Of a stretch of 64,000 bases of DNA, positions 1 to 11,482 are shown piece by piece. Below the pieces are notes generated by a model. It was given only the letters and a program-made list of their open reading frames with translations, did not search any database and was not told the DNA's origin. The position numbers and the translations under genes were made by a program. The DNA comes from Styela clava (lineage: Eukaryota > Chordata > Ascidiacea > Stolidobranchia > Styelidae). Positions within the stretch are counted from its first letter, which is position 1; each line of letters opens with the position of its first letter. The stretch covers positions 3,782,001 to 3,846,000 of the forward strand of contig NC_135255.1 in NCBI RefSeq assembly GCF_964204865.1, given 5' to 3'.

Positions 1-638
1 TGGGAAGATGTTTGCCACCATCCTGCCACCATGTCGACCACCTGCCCAGGGTGTGATAAATTGTGTAGGCAATGCTGAAATAGAAAGATTCTGGATCTTA
101 TTAAAAATATATCTCCTTTACATGTTGTTAGGAATAAAGGTGTGAACATCCCCTTTTAAATAAAACAGTGTGGCTTGATTTCTACATGAATTCTGTGGCA
201 GGAATTGCATCTTTCACTTTTTTCTTTCAAATTTTTGCCACTAAATTCTCCCTCAATGAGTAGGCTAACAAGGGGGATTTTCAAGAAACTTTTTCAAATA
301 AAGATGAACTAGATTCCATAAGTCTCTAACCATGTAGCGTCCCTATGCCTATTAAAATCGGATTTTCATTTTATTGTAGAAAGTTCAAGACTTATATAAT
401 ATGTCTAACAATTTCGTCTCATCAAACCGGCCCACCTTGGATATAGGATTAGTTAGAAGGTTGAGACTGCTGCAATTTATAGGGATGTTATAAGATGGAA
501 ACTGCCACTACTCAGTGCTTATTCAAACTACCCAATGAATGGCTACAATAGTTTGACAATTCTGTCATACATGACCCTACACAGAGGTGAGGTAGAGAGC
601 AAATTCTTTATAAAGTTGTTCTTATTTTACATCAACAG
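1..638 (+). other. Intron of the DAGL gene (upstream part outside window)
   Basis: The first recognisable exon begins at 639 after an acceptor (ttattttacatcaacag). It starts in phase 2, so a preceding exon must exist. I found no exon here with a matching donor phase and DAGL-like sequence; an open frame across 535-638 runs through the acceptor and is not conserved in character. The stretch is read as intron. Confidence 0.5.
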
Positions 639-3600
639 TTCCAAGAAGAAGAAAAAGTATTACATGATATATGGTGACAACGTGAATGACTTCAATCAAG
701 TTATAGTATCACATCAGATGATTTCTCATCATTTGCCACAAGAAGTTTTAAGATGTGTCAGAAAGGTGATTATAATCGTGTTATGGCGATTGAAAAATTT
801 CAGGATTAGCTCAAATTTTCAGGTCAAGGCTTGATGGTCTGAGGTTGCTGAATTTCTTTTTCCCTAATGACTGGGGATTTTAAAACAAACAATGCATTTT
901 GAAATTGCTCATTATAGCAAACCAGTATAGCGAAATTACTTGTTCATAAAACAGCACCAAACTCAAAACTTTGACTTCGCCTAAAATCATAACAGTATCT
1001 TTGTTAAACAGCTTTTGGCATGCCCTTTATTCTAAGCACGTATTTATAGTCATGACTGACTGCTTACTTGGCGTAATTAAATTTAAAGTTAACGGTGTGA
1101 TTAAGCATTTCAAAATTTTGAATATTCAATACTAATTAGTTATGCAAGTCTAATGCTTGATATATATTTTTTTCAGGCCATACACAATTTTCCTACCGAT
1201 CGTATCAACAGATCATATGCACAATCAGCAACTCTTCCATATACTGAAAATAAAAGTAATTCTATGCAAAGCAATAAAGACAAAAACAGGAACAAGGTAG
1301 CGAAATATCTGTTGAATCATAAATGACTAAAAGCAGCCTTTACTAGGCTTCCACTCTATTCTACAATGCTATATATGTACTAATGTAGTTGCAAGCAATG
1401 GTGTAGGATTCAGGGAGGGTTCACATGCCTTGGATGGTTGTGATAATCAGCTGACCTGTTCTGTTTTTTTTTTGGTTGTGAGCGTTTGACTACAGCAGCA
1501 AATGGGTAACATACCACGTAGTTGAAAACTATCATTGTATTTGGCGTTTCAAAAGTTATGTATGAAATTTATATAAAGCGAATCATGGTAATGAAACATA
1601 TGTAGTTAGTAGTTACATACATTAGTCAATATGACGTACAATTATGGTTCTAGAAGTTCGGCATTGTTTATGAAACGAAGGAACCTGTTACTGAAATTTT
1701 GTATTTTGTTTGTTTTTGTTAGTAGTACGGATAACCTAATGAATACTAGAACCACTATCAGTAATAGGTTGCTCCAGATAACTGTATTTTCAGGTCCTAG
1801 AGTTTTTACCACTCATAAAACTGATATATATTCTTTAATTTGCAGAGTTCATTTTTCTTTTGCCCCATTCACCTATTCTTCAATCTGTAATATTATACTT
1901 ATAGACCATCCCCGTAGTAGAGCAACCTCACACATCCTTGATAATAGAATCTCCTGTACAAACTCATCACCATCATGATGAGGAAGTTGATGGACATCAT
2001 GATTCAGATGTGTCGGAAGACTCAGATCATCCGTTTCTGAATACAAATCAAAATAAGTATGATTTGTATACCGTACATTGTAATCAGAAATTCTACAAAT
2101 TATAAATTTAACTTTGAATTTGATGGATTTCAAAGCAGGTATTTAACCCATGTTTTTCTGTGCAGACAAATCTTCCAGTTTTGTATGATTTATTCAGTTC
2201 TCTTCATCCTTCTTTTATGATATCACGAAAACAATTTTATAACACAAATGTTATATGCATTTGCTTTGGAGCTGTATACAGCTATTTATTGTACTGGATA
2301 AACACCTTTTCCAAACTTCTTGTTCGTACGACGCCATATTATAAGGGAAAAAACTCTTGGCGCACTTGCACGAAAAAAAAATTGCTGCCTTCGAATAAAA
2401 CAAATTTCCGTGTTTGTAACATAACACTATGTAACAGAAAGTAAACAACATTTAAAGGTGAAATAGATTTATTGATTCATATACGCAGCATTCAAAACAA
2501 AAAACAATAAAACATTTATGATAAATACAATATGTAAAATATTCAATCATATATTGGTTATGTTTAACACAATTCTGTCAATTTTGGAGAAGCACCTAGC
2601 AAATCGCTCTCTTTGGGGACTGCTGACATAGATTATTTGGGCATATGAGCAACTAATTATGAAAAGTTTTAGCATTGGACTTGACTATGTTCTTCCTAGA
2701 TTTGTTCCAAGTGAAAGCATGGAAAACATAAAAAAAAATACCCATATAAAATTTTATTCTAGTGTCAACATAACTGATGAGATTCGGGGTACTCCATTAT
2801 CCACGTCTTCATCTGCTTCCTCTATGTCTCATGATGCAACAGCACCACTTGCCAGACCTGAATCTTTTACTTTGTCTTTACCAGGACACTATGGTATGTT
2901 TGTTGTGAAGATTTAAAACCATAATGCATGGTAAACAGCGTCTCTTCGTACTCATGAAATCACCATTCTTGTAAAATCACACAACATTTTAACTATTTCT
3001 CAAAAAAATTATGTAGGATGAAATACCTGTAGACAAGGGTTTCAATCAGAGATGTTAAATTGGGGTCGGAGTTCAGCATGTTTTCTCTGTAATCAATAAT
3101 TTTTCTAGCCAATCTTAAGTCCATGAAAGAAGGCCGTCATAGACTCATATACCATAGTTTTCGTTATCGAAATTTGATTTTTTCGGATTATGTAGCTGGA
3201 GTTTAGATCAAAGTTTTTTCATGCGTCTTGAGTCGATTGTGAGTTTTTTCAGACTCTACAGCCCTGGTTTCAACAAATGAAAAAAGCGAGTTTTCACAGA
3301 TAGTTTTTAGTGAAAAATTTTCATGCATATTTGTCTGATTGCCATCACAATAAAACTTGAATGAGCGACTAATTATAATGCATAACAAAATGTTTTTCCA
3401 TTCCTCAGAATAAAACCTCAGTTGCGTAAACATTGAATGGGAATATGCCTAATATTGATTGGTAGCCAATTGGCCATGTATAAATATGACATTATGAGTC
3501 AATGTGCATTTTTCATCTTGTCTAGATAATTTCTTTTTTAATCCTTGATTGGTTTCTTATTTCTAGCACGAAGTCCAGTATCGAAGAAAACGTTTGGACT

Positions 3601-5105
3601 GTCATTCCGAAGTCCTGAAAATGTGAAAGTAAGTAATATAATATGATATTAGTTATTGTTGTATTTTTCTTGCATTGCAAAAATGTGCATGATCAACATA
3701 TATTTGTATTTATGTAAATCATAAATAAAATGTGCTGAATGTTTGTTAATATTTTTTGATTATCTAACGCAGTAGGAGATGATATTTTGATGATTTTGGG
3801 TGTTTTGGTATGTATATATGTGAAATAGAAACCAATGGATGTTCCCCCGATCCTTGACCCTATAAACTTTTTTCTATACTGCTTCGTTGTGGAATTTGTT
3901 CCGTGAGTTGGCGCTTGCAAATTGGTTCACATCTTCAAAATCATGATTTTTGCCCCAGAATGTTCAAGCTGCTGTCAAAAAAAGAACTAATTTTAAAAGT
4001 TTGGTCTATCGCACCCATTTTTCATAGTCTTTCCATTTATCTCAGCCGAGCTAAAACACTTCTGAGGACAAATGAGAGCTGAGATAACTGGTTTATATTT
4101 GCTGATTCATTTGTTAACATAACTAACAAATAACACTAACACTCGACACTACGAACAAGAGTCGAAAGTTCAAAGTTGTTCCTGAAAATCTGTCTGAGTG
4201 AAAGCGGTGTCTGAAAGAATGCTAATGACCTAATGTCAATGTCACAGAAATAAACAAGGAAGCCGATGCTCGGGGGAACTGTTTTCTTGTCGGTCGACTC
4301 TTTATAATGTTGTAATATCAAGCTTTGCAACCTAACCAATTAAACACTTGATGTTGCAGGCTGATGTTGTACCAAATGCATGTAATGAAACTACTGACAA
4401 AGATAGGTTGTTGACTCCAATACCACAAGCTTCATCAACTCCTTCCACTTCCACAAAACGTACAACGACAGACACAGCCACATCATCGCCATTCAATGGT
4501 AATGTGCTTAACATATTAAGTCGGTGTAATTTTTCATGTACTAAAATTGAGTACTGTATTTTATACCACAACTTCCCACTGCCGATTTGGTGGTTTGGAT
4601 TTGAAGTTTACTCTAAACTCCGGTTCATTTAAACACAAACAGACTCCTTGTTGACATAAAGTATGACTCTGAGCGCGACTCTAGCTTCTGACTTCATGTT
4701 GGAGGAATTTTTGATTTGGAAAAACTTGTCCTATTATTTTTTATCTGTCGAGCGTTCTTGGTTCACTTAATGCTTTTTTCAGTTCCCTCATAAGTTTCGA
4801 ATTCAATTATCCTCGTTCTTCTGCGGACTAGAATTTTTAAAAATTTTGTCTGTCTCAAATTTTGTGAATCTCAAATTTAGAAACATGCAAAACTCAGACT
4901 CTTTTAAATTTACAGAAAACTAGCGCAGATTTCACATAAATAGCTGTGTGATAAGTCGCATAAGTTGGTTTGAAATTTACCAACATTCGTCTTTTTTCTT
5001 TGGAAATTTGTAGCTGAAGGTTTTCAGATTGAAGAGCAAGATGACAGTAACATATCCTGTGATGACGTGAGTGTTGATGTACATGGAACTAATGCAGTCA
5101 GTTAA
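639..5105 (+). CDS. Diacylglycerol lipase (DAGL alpha/beta-like), 3' part: 7 exons
   Basis: DAGL hydrolyses diacylglycerol to 2-arachidonoylglycerol at the plasma membrane. Exons, each with AG/GT borders: 639-765, 1177-1296, 1905-2056, 2700-2893, 3567-3628, 4360-4498, 5014-5105 (TAA 5103-5105). Phases agree at all six junctions. The first exon encodes KKKKKYYMIYGDN, then FNQVIVSHQMISHHLPQEV and VRKAIHNF. This matches, from memory of the family, the conserved end of the DAGL catalytic region (WGDN..FNEVIIS..M..HLP..V...L.KVL.NY). The catalytic Ser and the four N-terminal membrane segments lie left of the window. The remaining roughly 250 residues are a Ser/Thr/Pro/Asp-rich tail with a His run (THHHHDEE), as expected of the regulatory tail of alpha-type DAGL; no clear Homer PPxxF motif was found. 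A hAT element lies in intron 4. Identification rests on one exon; the tail shows no detectable homology. Confidence 0.72.
2166..2415 (+). other. Possible alternative terminal exon of the DAGL gene
   Basis: A strong acceptor (ccatgtttttctgtgcag) precedes 2166. Joining the exon ending at 2056 to it keeps frame and gives a short hydrophobic C-terminus, KQIFQFCMIYSVLFILLL, then TGA at 2218-2220. An AATAAA lies at 2394-2399. The main route skips this and joins 2056 to 2700 in the same phase. Whether the exon is used cannot be told from sequence. Confidence 0.3.
3047..3266. mobile_element. Non-autonomous hAT-type element, 220 bp, in DAGL intron
   Basis: The right end reads gactctacagccctg, the terminal sequence of a widespread hAT-type family; the left end (cagagatgttaaattgggg) is diverged. 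It is flanked by GTTTCAAT (3039-3046) and GTTTCAAC (3267-3274), an 8-bp target duplication with one change. No transposase. The diverged terminus and changed duplication suggest an old insertion. Confidence 0.6.
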
Positions 5106-8100
5106 ATTCTGGTAAGTTAGGTTTAACAATTTGAAGATAATATTCAAAGCATTTCAGGGTATTGAAAATTTTTGAAAAGAGTGAAGGATCATGTTTATTC
5201 AATTTATACGGACCATTAGGCAATTTGAGCTTGAGGGTCACTGGCCTTTACAAAAATTCTCGATAACGACCTATATTTTTCATCTTTATATTTCGTTTTT
5301 TTTTTTAATTTCATTTTAATGGGTCCGTGCTTGTTTCAATTAGGGTGGTTTTTATTATTTTGCTCAATCAGAAAGTAATAATGTTCAATCACATTTTTTT
5401 ATTTCAGATGATATTTGTATGAATTTTGAAGAAATGATAGATACTGATTATCATACAAATTCAAGGCTTGTTTTTCGATGTCTCTCTCTAGTCGTAATGT
5501 GTTTTATGCATTTCCTAACAATGGATTGTTTTTAAGTACAAATACTTGACTGATTTAGTGTTTGTTGGAACTGACTGTAAAGTTGAGGATTATTGGATGT
5601 TCATAATTCATTTATAGTCAATTTTATACAATTTATCAAAAGTCTTTTATTTTTCTTAATAGAAGTGTAAGTGAGTATTTAATGTAAATATTATTCAAGG
5701 TATTTGAAAAACATGGTCAAATTAGGAAATAAAAAAAGGAAATTAGTCTTGGATATAAAAATTGAAAAATTGTGAAAATATTAAGATATGAACATTCAAG
5801 TAGTAACTCCTTTAAACAATATTTGAAATTATCAGCATATGTTGAAATTGTTGGCCATATTTTTTCCCATTTATCAATAATTAATACTGTATGTATCTTG
5901 TACTCTGATATGACTAATGTGCACTTGTCTCTTTCTATTTTCAGTACACTAACGCTGTATGTATCATTTTCATCATTTTGTTATACTACTGTATTTTAAT
6001 AATCAAACAATGGTGCCTCTGTTTGAAATGACATATATATTCAAGTTTCAGATTTTATTTAGAAAGTTTTTTTATTGAGTTTCAAACGATCAACGTTTCA
6101 ATTTTGTGTCTGCACCACTGAAGTCGACAAACAAAATTCTGGTCAACATTTCAAATTAGTTCATTGTACATTCTGTATCTTCTTATTAGTTATTTCATTC
6201 TGACTTAACCCTCTTTTTCCGCTGGTTACAATCGACTTTTTGTACCATTTTATAATATGTAATGACTAGTTAACCAAACGTGCCAGGAACACCCCTTATA
6301 TCTCTTTGAAAAGCCTATTTTCGCGTCTTCCTACTAAAACGCGCCCAGATGACGTATCCGCAAACTGTTCGACCTTACCCGGTAAGAAGAGAGAAATTTC
6401 AAAAAATTTTGAGAGATTGTGCCACACTCTCATCGCTCCGATGAACACGAGTTACAAAGAAACAAGATTTAAGCGCTCTGCTCAAAGAGCAGTCACCTTT
6501 GCAGAAAAACCAGACTCAGCTTCGCAAGCGAAGCGAAACGCGAAATATTCAATGATATGTAAGAGCATGTTCACGATAGTTGTCTGGAATCTTTGTTTGT
6601 TTATTATGTGCGCGAAATTGTTTCCCGCTCGATCAAATGACTTATCTTTGAAGTAATGACAAATACTTTCGTGTATCTCTAAGCTTTGAAATACCTACAC
6701 AAATAAAATTCACCTAGTAGTAGAATAAAAAATTTACAAAAAAAAAAATTTTGACGGATCAAGCACGGATCATAGTTGGAAGCCAAAAATGATTTTAGTT
6801 AGTGCGGGAATACTTCACAAAACATGAACATAAACGTAAAATAGTCCGAAAATAACTATTATTGTCATATTATGACCAAGGATGGTAGTACGAATATATA
6901 TATCATTAGGAAAAAGAGAGTTAAGACTGCACACATTCAATAGAATGGCTGGCATTCTAGATATTCTGTTTGCAAGTCATTTTATTATTCTGAGATATTG
7001 GGTATATTTTACTAGGTTAAATTTATCATAAACCCATAACTTTTAATTTGTAAGCTGTGAAAGTGAAATACAGGGAATCAATTATTTTTAATTTTAATCA
7101 AACAATTTGGTAGCCTCCTTCCTCTAATCATGAATTTATTCTTGTTATATTCATTGTGCTGCTGCTAAGTCTAATTATCATGAATTTTTAATTAATTTAG
7201 AAAGCTTGGTGAAATTTATAAAAATTTAGCGAAGGTTGTTACATTATCTTAACATAATTTAATTCTTAAGTATTTTTTTTCCCTGAGACAGAACTTTGAT
7301 TGTGTTTGTCACCACATCTTACAACAATGTGATAAAACCCATTTTTGTCATGGTTTTCAAACTTGTTGTAACTAAGGTAAAATGACAACCACAGTATTCC
7401 TGTTAGGAGTCGCAAATTTTTTCGTTATTGTCTAGGCCTTGCCTGCAAAGGCAATATGCTATGTGCATGGCTGCCTTATGGATTTCAACAAAAACCATTT
7501 TTGTAAATATCAAATAAAAGAACTTTAATATTTTTACAGTGCTGCTATGCGTACATTCCTGTCATTCATTTTACTTATCACTGCTAACAATATCTTGCTA
7601 TCGCTGTATTATTGTTTATATTCTGAAATACCGTCACTACTTTGCACTTATGGATCAAAAAACGCTTTCTTATAAAATCAATGTACTGTAGAATCTCTGT
7701 TGGATAACTTTCATTCATGCTATTCTTTTATAAGCTAACTGCCTCTCATACTGTATAAATTAATTATGAAACTAACTTTTTTTGTATCATTTTTTCTGCT
7801 TGCCGCTGCTCAAGTTTTGTAATTGGTGCACTCCCATTTGCCCAGTAATATTGATATTGACTTCAAACATAGCTTATTACCGATGAGTATTTCTTGATTT
7901 ACAAGTGACACTGACTTTTTTCATTTCAATGTTTTATGACTTTCAAGTTGAAATATTGAATTGTGAAACCATTGGCAAATCATATTTTTGTTTTTCAGAA
8001 GATTAAAGTCTTATTGTTACATTGTTATATCTAATGAAATGTTACAGGAGATTAGTATTTTGAAAAACCGCTCAGTTTTTAATATTAAGTTGCGATTAGA

Positions 8101-9534
8101 AAAACAGTTTTTTATGTTTACTAATTTTCATAGTTAATTACAGTAACGGATATTTTTTCTATACCCTTTGAAGTTTTCTCAACTTTTTACAATCAATTTT
8201 ACAAACAATTAGATAATCAGAAGCACTTCCTTTATATTAAAACTTGAACCTTAGTCTATATCCATACACAGTATTATACAATAGCATGGCAATATTACAG
8301 TTTTGCAATATATAATTTTAAAATCTTGATGAAACCCCAAGCCACTTGCAATCAAATCATGAATCTGTATTTTAATTTTAAGGTAATTTCCAAATTGCTG
8401 ATTTTGTTAAGAATACTTGTTTTCTCTTTTTTTTTGATGAATATTGGGGAATTGATATAAATTTGATTCTCAATGAAACTTATCATTGAAAAATTGATAA
8501 TCAACATTTATTTTCATTATGATTTGTGAATTATATTGTTTGAATTGAAAAAAAAAACTTAACATTTATAGATCCTACTGAATAAAATATATTGATTTAT
8601 ATTTTTAATTAATTGAACTACGTCAAAACACTGAATTAGCTGATACCACTGACAAGTTATTGCCTAATTGAGCATTGAGCAAATGTTCATTTTCTATGGT
8701 AGGTAACATACATGCTCATAATTTAGTTTCAAAAAATTCAGCATAGTATTCATAACAAACCTCTATAGCGATTTTAGTTGAATCGGAATTTAGAGGTCCA
8801 TGTTTTCTCATTGGTTTACAAGTTTTGAACATTACTGCGTATGCCAAGGATCCCTCTTATGACCAAAAGTCTTTTTATTTTGTTGTACGCAAAGAATATT
8901 TCGTGATATCTAATATCAGAGTTGTGTCTTGCATTGGAAATTACTTGGTTATAATATCTCGTGTTGTTTGTAATATGTGTATTCTATGTTATCTTTGATG
9001 TATACCTTAACAGCGAAACTCAAATACCCCTCCATCTCGGAAGTGGGATTTTGAATCGTAAACTCCGATCTGCTCATCAAATATATTTCAAGCATAGATG
9101 AAGTTTAGCTCTTCTCGAGGCAATGGCATTTTTCCCCTGCTAGTTTTGCAAAGTTTATTAGTAAAGTGCTTTTCAAGTTTTCACCGATACGCTGTAACTG
9201 CTGATTATGTATTGTAAATAAAGAAATGTGGCATATATATTAAGTATATTCCTAATCATGTATGATATTTGATGAAAAATGTTTCTGTGTATTTTATTGA
9301 TTGCATTCTGCTGCTTATATTTTGATTATCAACTGTTTTGTGGAATAAATTGATAAAACCAAGTGTTTGTTTGACAAGTTTGTATATGTATCGTTTTACT
9401 GAATTGGGAAAAATACACTTTCATTTTAACTCATCTGATATTGGACGGATCGTTTTTGATACTTGTAAAGATGAAACCAAAAGGCTAAAATTAACTTAAA
9501 TACTATTAATTTTATTAGCTAGAGTCTAGACTAC
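5106..9534 (+). other. DAGL 3' UTR and intergenic sequence
   Basis: About 4.4 kb of AT-rich sequence without a supportable gene. Candidate poly(A) signals include AATAAA at 5728-5733 and several near 9200-9350, so part is probably 3' UTR. A short inverted pair (atttgtatga / tcatacaaat) lies near 5412-5456. A 117-codon open frame at 6306-6659 is CpG-richer than its surroundings, but its first codon is TTG and it has no recognisable domain; it could be a degraded repeat or an unidentified exon. Confidence 0.5.
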
Positions 9535-9792
9535 TAGAGGATTGTTGGACTCTTCGCCGCCGCATGGTGATTCACTTAACTTCTGGTTGGTCACGGCTTT
9601 CCCCACCATGATTCACTTAACTGCTGGTTGGTCACGGCTTTCCCCACCATCAAGCTCCTGCATCTGAAACAAATAACTGCCTAACTAATCCCACATCCGT
9701 CATGGACTGATAACAGGACGGAGGGTTGTGGTTATTCATACGATAAACGATCGGATTCATTTCCCTCTGGATAAATATGTAAATCCTATCCT
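9535..9792 (+). repeat. tRNA-derived SINE, 5'-truncated copy with internal 41-bp duplication
   Basis: It matches the 3' two thirds of the full SINE at 54293-54629: gaggattgttggactcttcg, then the ggataaatatg segment and a tcctatcctag tail. A 41-bp segment is present twice in tandem (9568-9608 and 9609-9649) with one internal difference. The tRNA-like head is missing, as in typical 5'-truncated retroposed copies. Confidence 0.8.
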
Positions 9793-11250
9793 AGATAGTA
9801 GTATTAGCCTTCAATAGCAGTCAAAAGAATCTCATAGTAGCTTAAATTATCTTATGCATGTACGAATGATTTGAGAAATATATCGAGTAAATTTGGCGAC
9901 CGCTGCAATAAATTAATTAGTGGATGATTAAAATCCTTGACTAGGTATTTCAATTCATCCTTATAAAATTTCGAACCAGAGGCGTTTCGGGTTCCGCAAT
10001 CGTAGGCTTGCCATCAACCTCTGCTGCGCTTCGACGGTGTTCTACATATCGCCCACGGGAGTTTACGTGTGTATTTTTTTACAGATCACGTATCGCACTT
10101 TGACTTGACGAGTTAGGGATCGTAACAGAATAAACTGCCAGAAGTCTATCAGATAGTTCAACCCTACTGCAGTCTGCAATACCGTGTAACCCCGAAAATG
10201 GGACCTATCCTGAATTTTAAAAATGATTTTATAATATGCTCTCCCCTTAAAATAAGACCTAGTCGGTTTTTTATCAAATAAGAAATTGTTATTTATAAGT
10301 AAATGGATATTGATTTCATATTTTGTATATTTGAAAATTTCGTAATTGTTATTTTTCGGAAGAAATTTGAAATGAAAGCCTGTCTTTTCTTCGAGGAAAC
10401 ATAGGACATAGTCAGCATTGCCGAGGGCAAAATCAACTATAATGGAATTAAGTAGGGTTCTATCGGTTCTATATATTTAGAACGGGTTTTCATTTGTATC
10501 AAATTCACTAACACGCTTCACATAAATCACAAACGTTCAAAACGTTCGACAGGCCAAATATAGCGCTCGCTGGTCGTCAGTAGCGGTGCACGTATGCTGC
10601 GATCGTCTCATCGTCTACTCTAAAACAGTAAACAAGAACGGGTTCGCGGACTCTTCACTACATTCCAAGAACAGGTTCGTGCAAAACCCATTGAACCCCA
10701 CCACTGCTCATGTCCATAACTTGTATCTAAAACTTGACTTGCGTGCTGGTCCCGCGAGTAAATAAGTTTAGTGCGAAGCTGAGGGCCTTCGATTTTCATG
10801 AGCGGCCACGGGGTATCACTAAAGAACAAAATATTAATTGCGGAGCGGTTCAACGTTAACATATAGCAGTAATCATCAAGCCCATAACATCTGCCAACTC
10901 ATTACTTATCGACTTTAATCGGTAAGTATGTTGATAGGTATTTGTCGGTCTGTCTGTCTGTTAGATGCACGCAATATCTCACGAAAGCGAGATTGAATCT
11001 GCTCCAGATTTTGCACGTCCGTTTATCATATCTCGGACCAGAAGCCTATTTATTTTGGGCGAATTATGTCGTATAATTAGCGAGTTATTAATTAATTAGT
11101 GATGGGACACAAGGTGTCACTATGGAGTAAGAGCGCTGTTTTGGGGGATCCCCTAACTTTCGATCGATAAGTCTTCGGTCTCTGACCGATATTCTCGTTT
11201 TTTTTTGCTGAAACTGGCTTCTCTAAATCCCGTTAATACGCGCCATATAA
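9793..11250. other. Intergenic, repeat-rich
   Basis: No supportable gene. The segment near 10181-10290 (accgtgtaaccccgaaaatg, then aaaataagacctag) resembles the end of a widely dispersed animal DNA repeat. 10925-11210 (gtctgtctgtctgttagatg, agcgagattgaatctgctcc, ggacacaaggtgtcac) looks like another dispersed repeat. An 80-codon minus-strand frame at 10620-10862 has no domain and may be repeat-derived. Copy number cannot be measured from one window. Confidence 0.4.
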
Positions 11251-11482
11251 TTTATTGTCAGACTAAACTCGTCTAAGAAATGATATCGCATATTTTTATC
11301 GCATAAATTTGTAACACATACACCAGTCTGGATTACTATACTGATTCTATTTGTGTGTTAAGAAAAATTATTAATTGTTAAGAAAATGAATAGAGTCGAT
11401 ATAAATTTAGAAAAATTGTAAATACAAATTCAAGAAATTCAGTTTAATAAACTTTAGTTTAGTTTGTATCCTCATGTTGGTG

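Noticed and set aside
1873-2133. 86-codon minus-strand frame
   Set aside because: Antisense shadow of DAGL exon 1905-2056, which fits in phase with its neighbours.
6306-6659. 117-codon open frame, CpG-richer than its surroundings, with a hydrophobic segment (FTIVVWNLCLFIMCAKLF)
   Set aside because: It starts with TTG, has no recognisable domain, no convincing splice partner and no ATG near its 5' end. It may be a repeat remnant or a hidden exon; not called.
10620-10862. 80-codon minus-strand frame (GHEQWWGSMGFARTC)
   Set aside because: No domain or splice evidence, surrounded by apparent repeats; probably repeat-derived.
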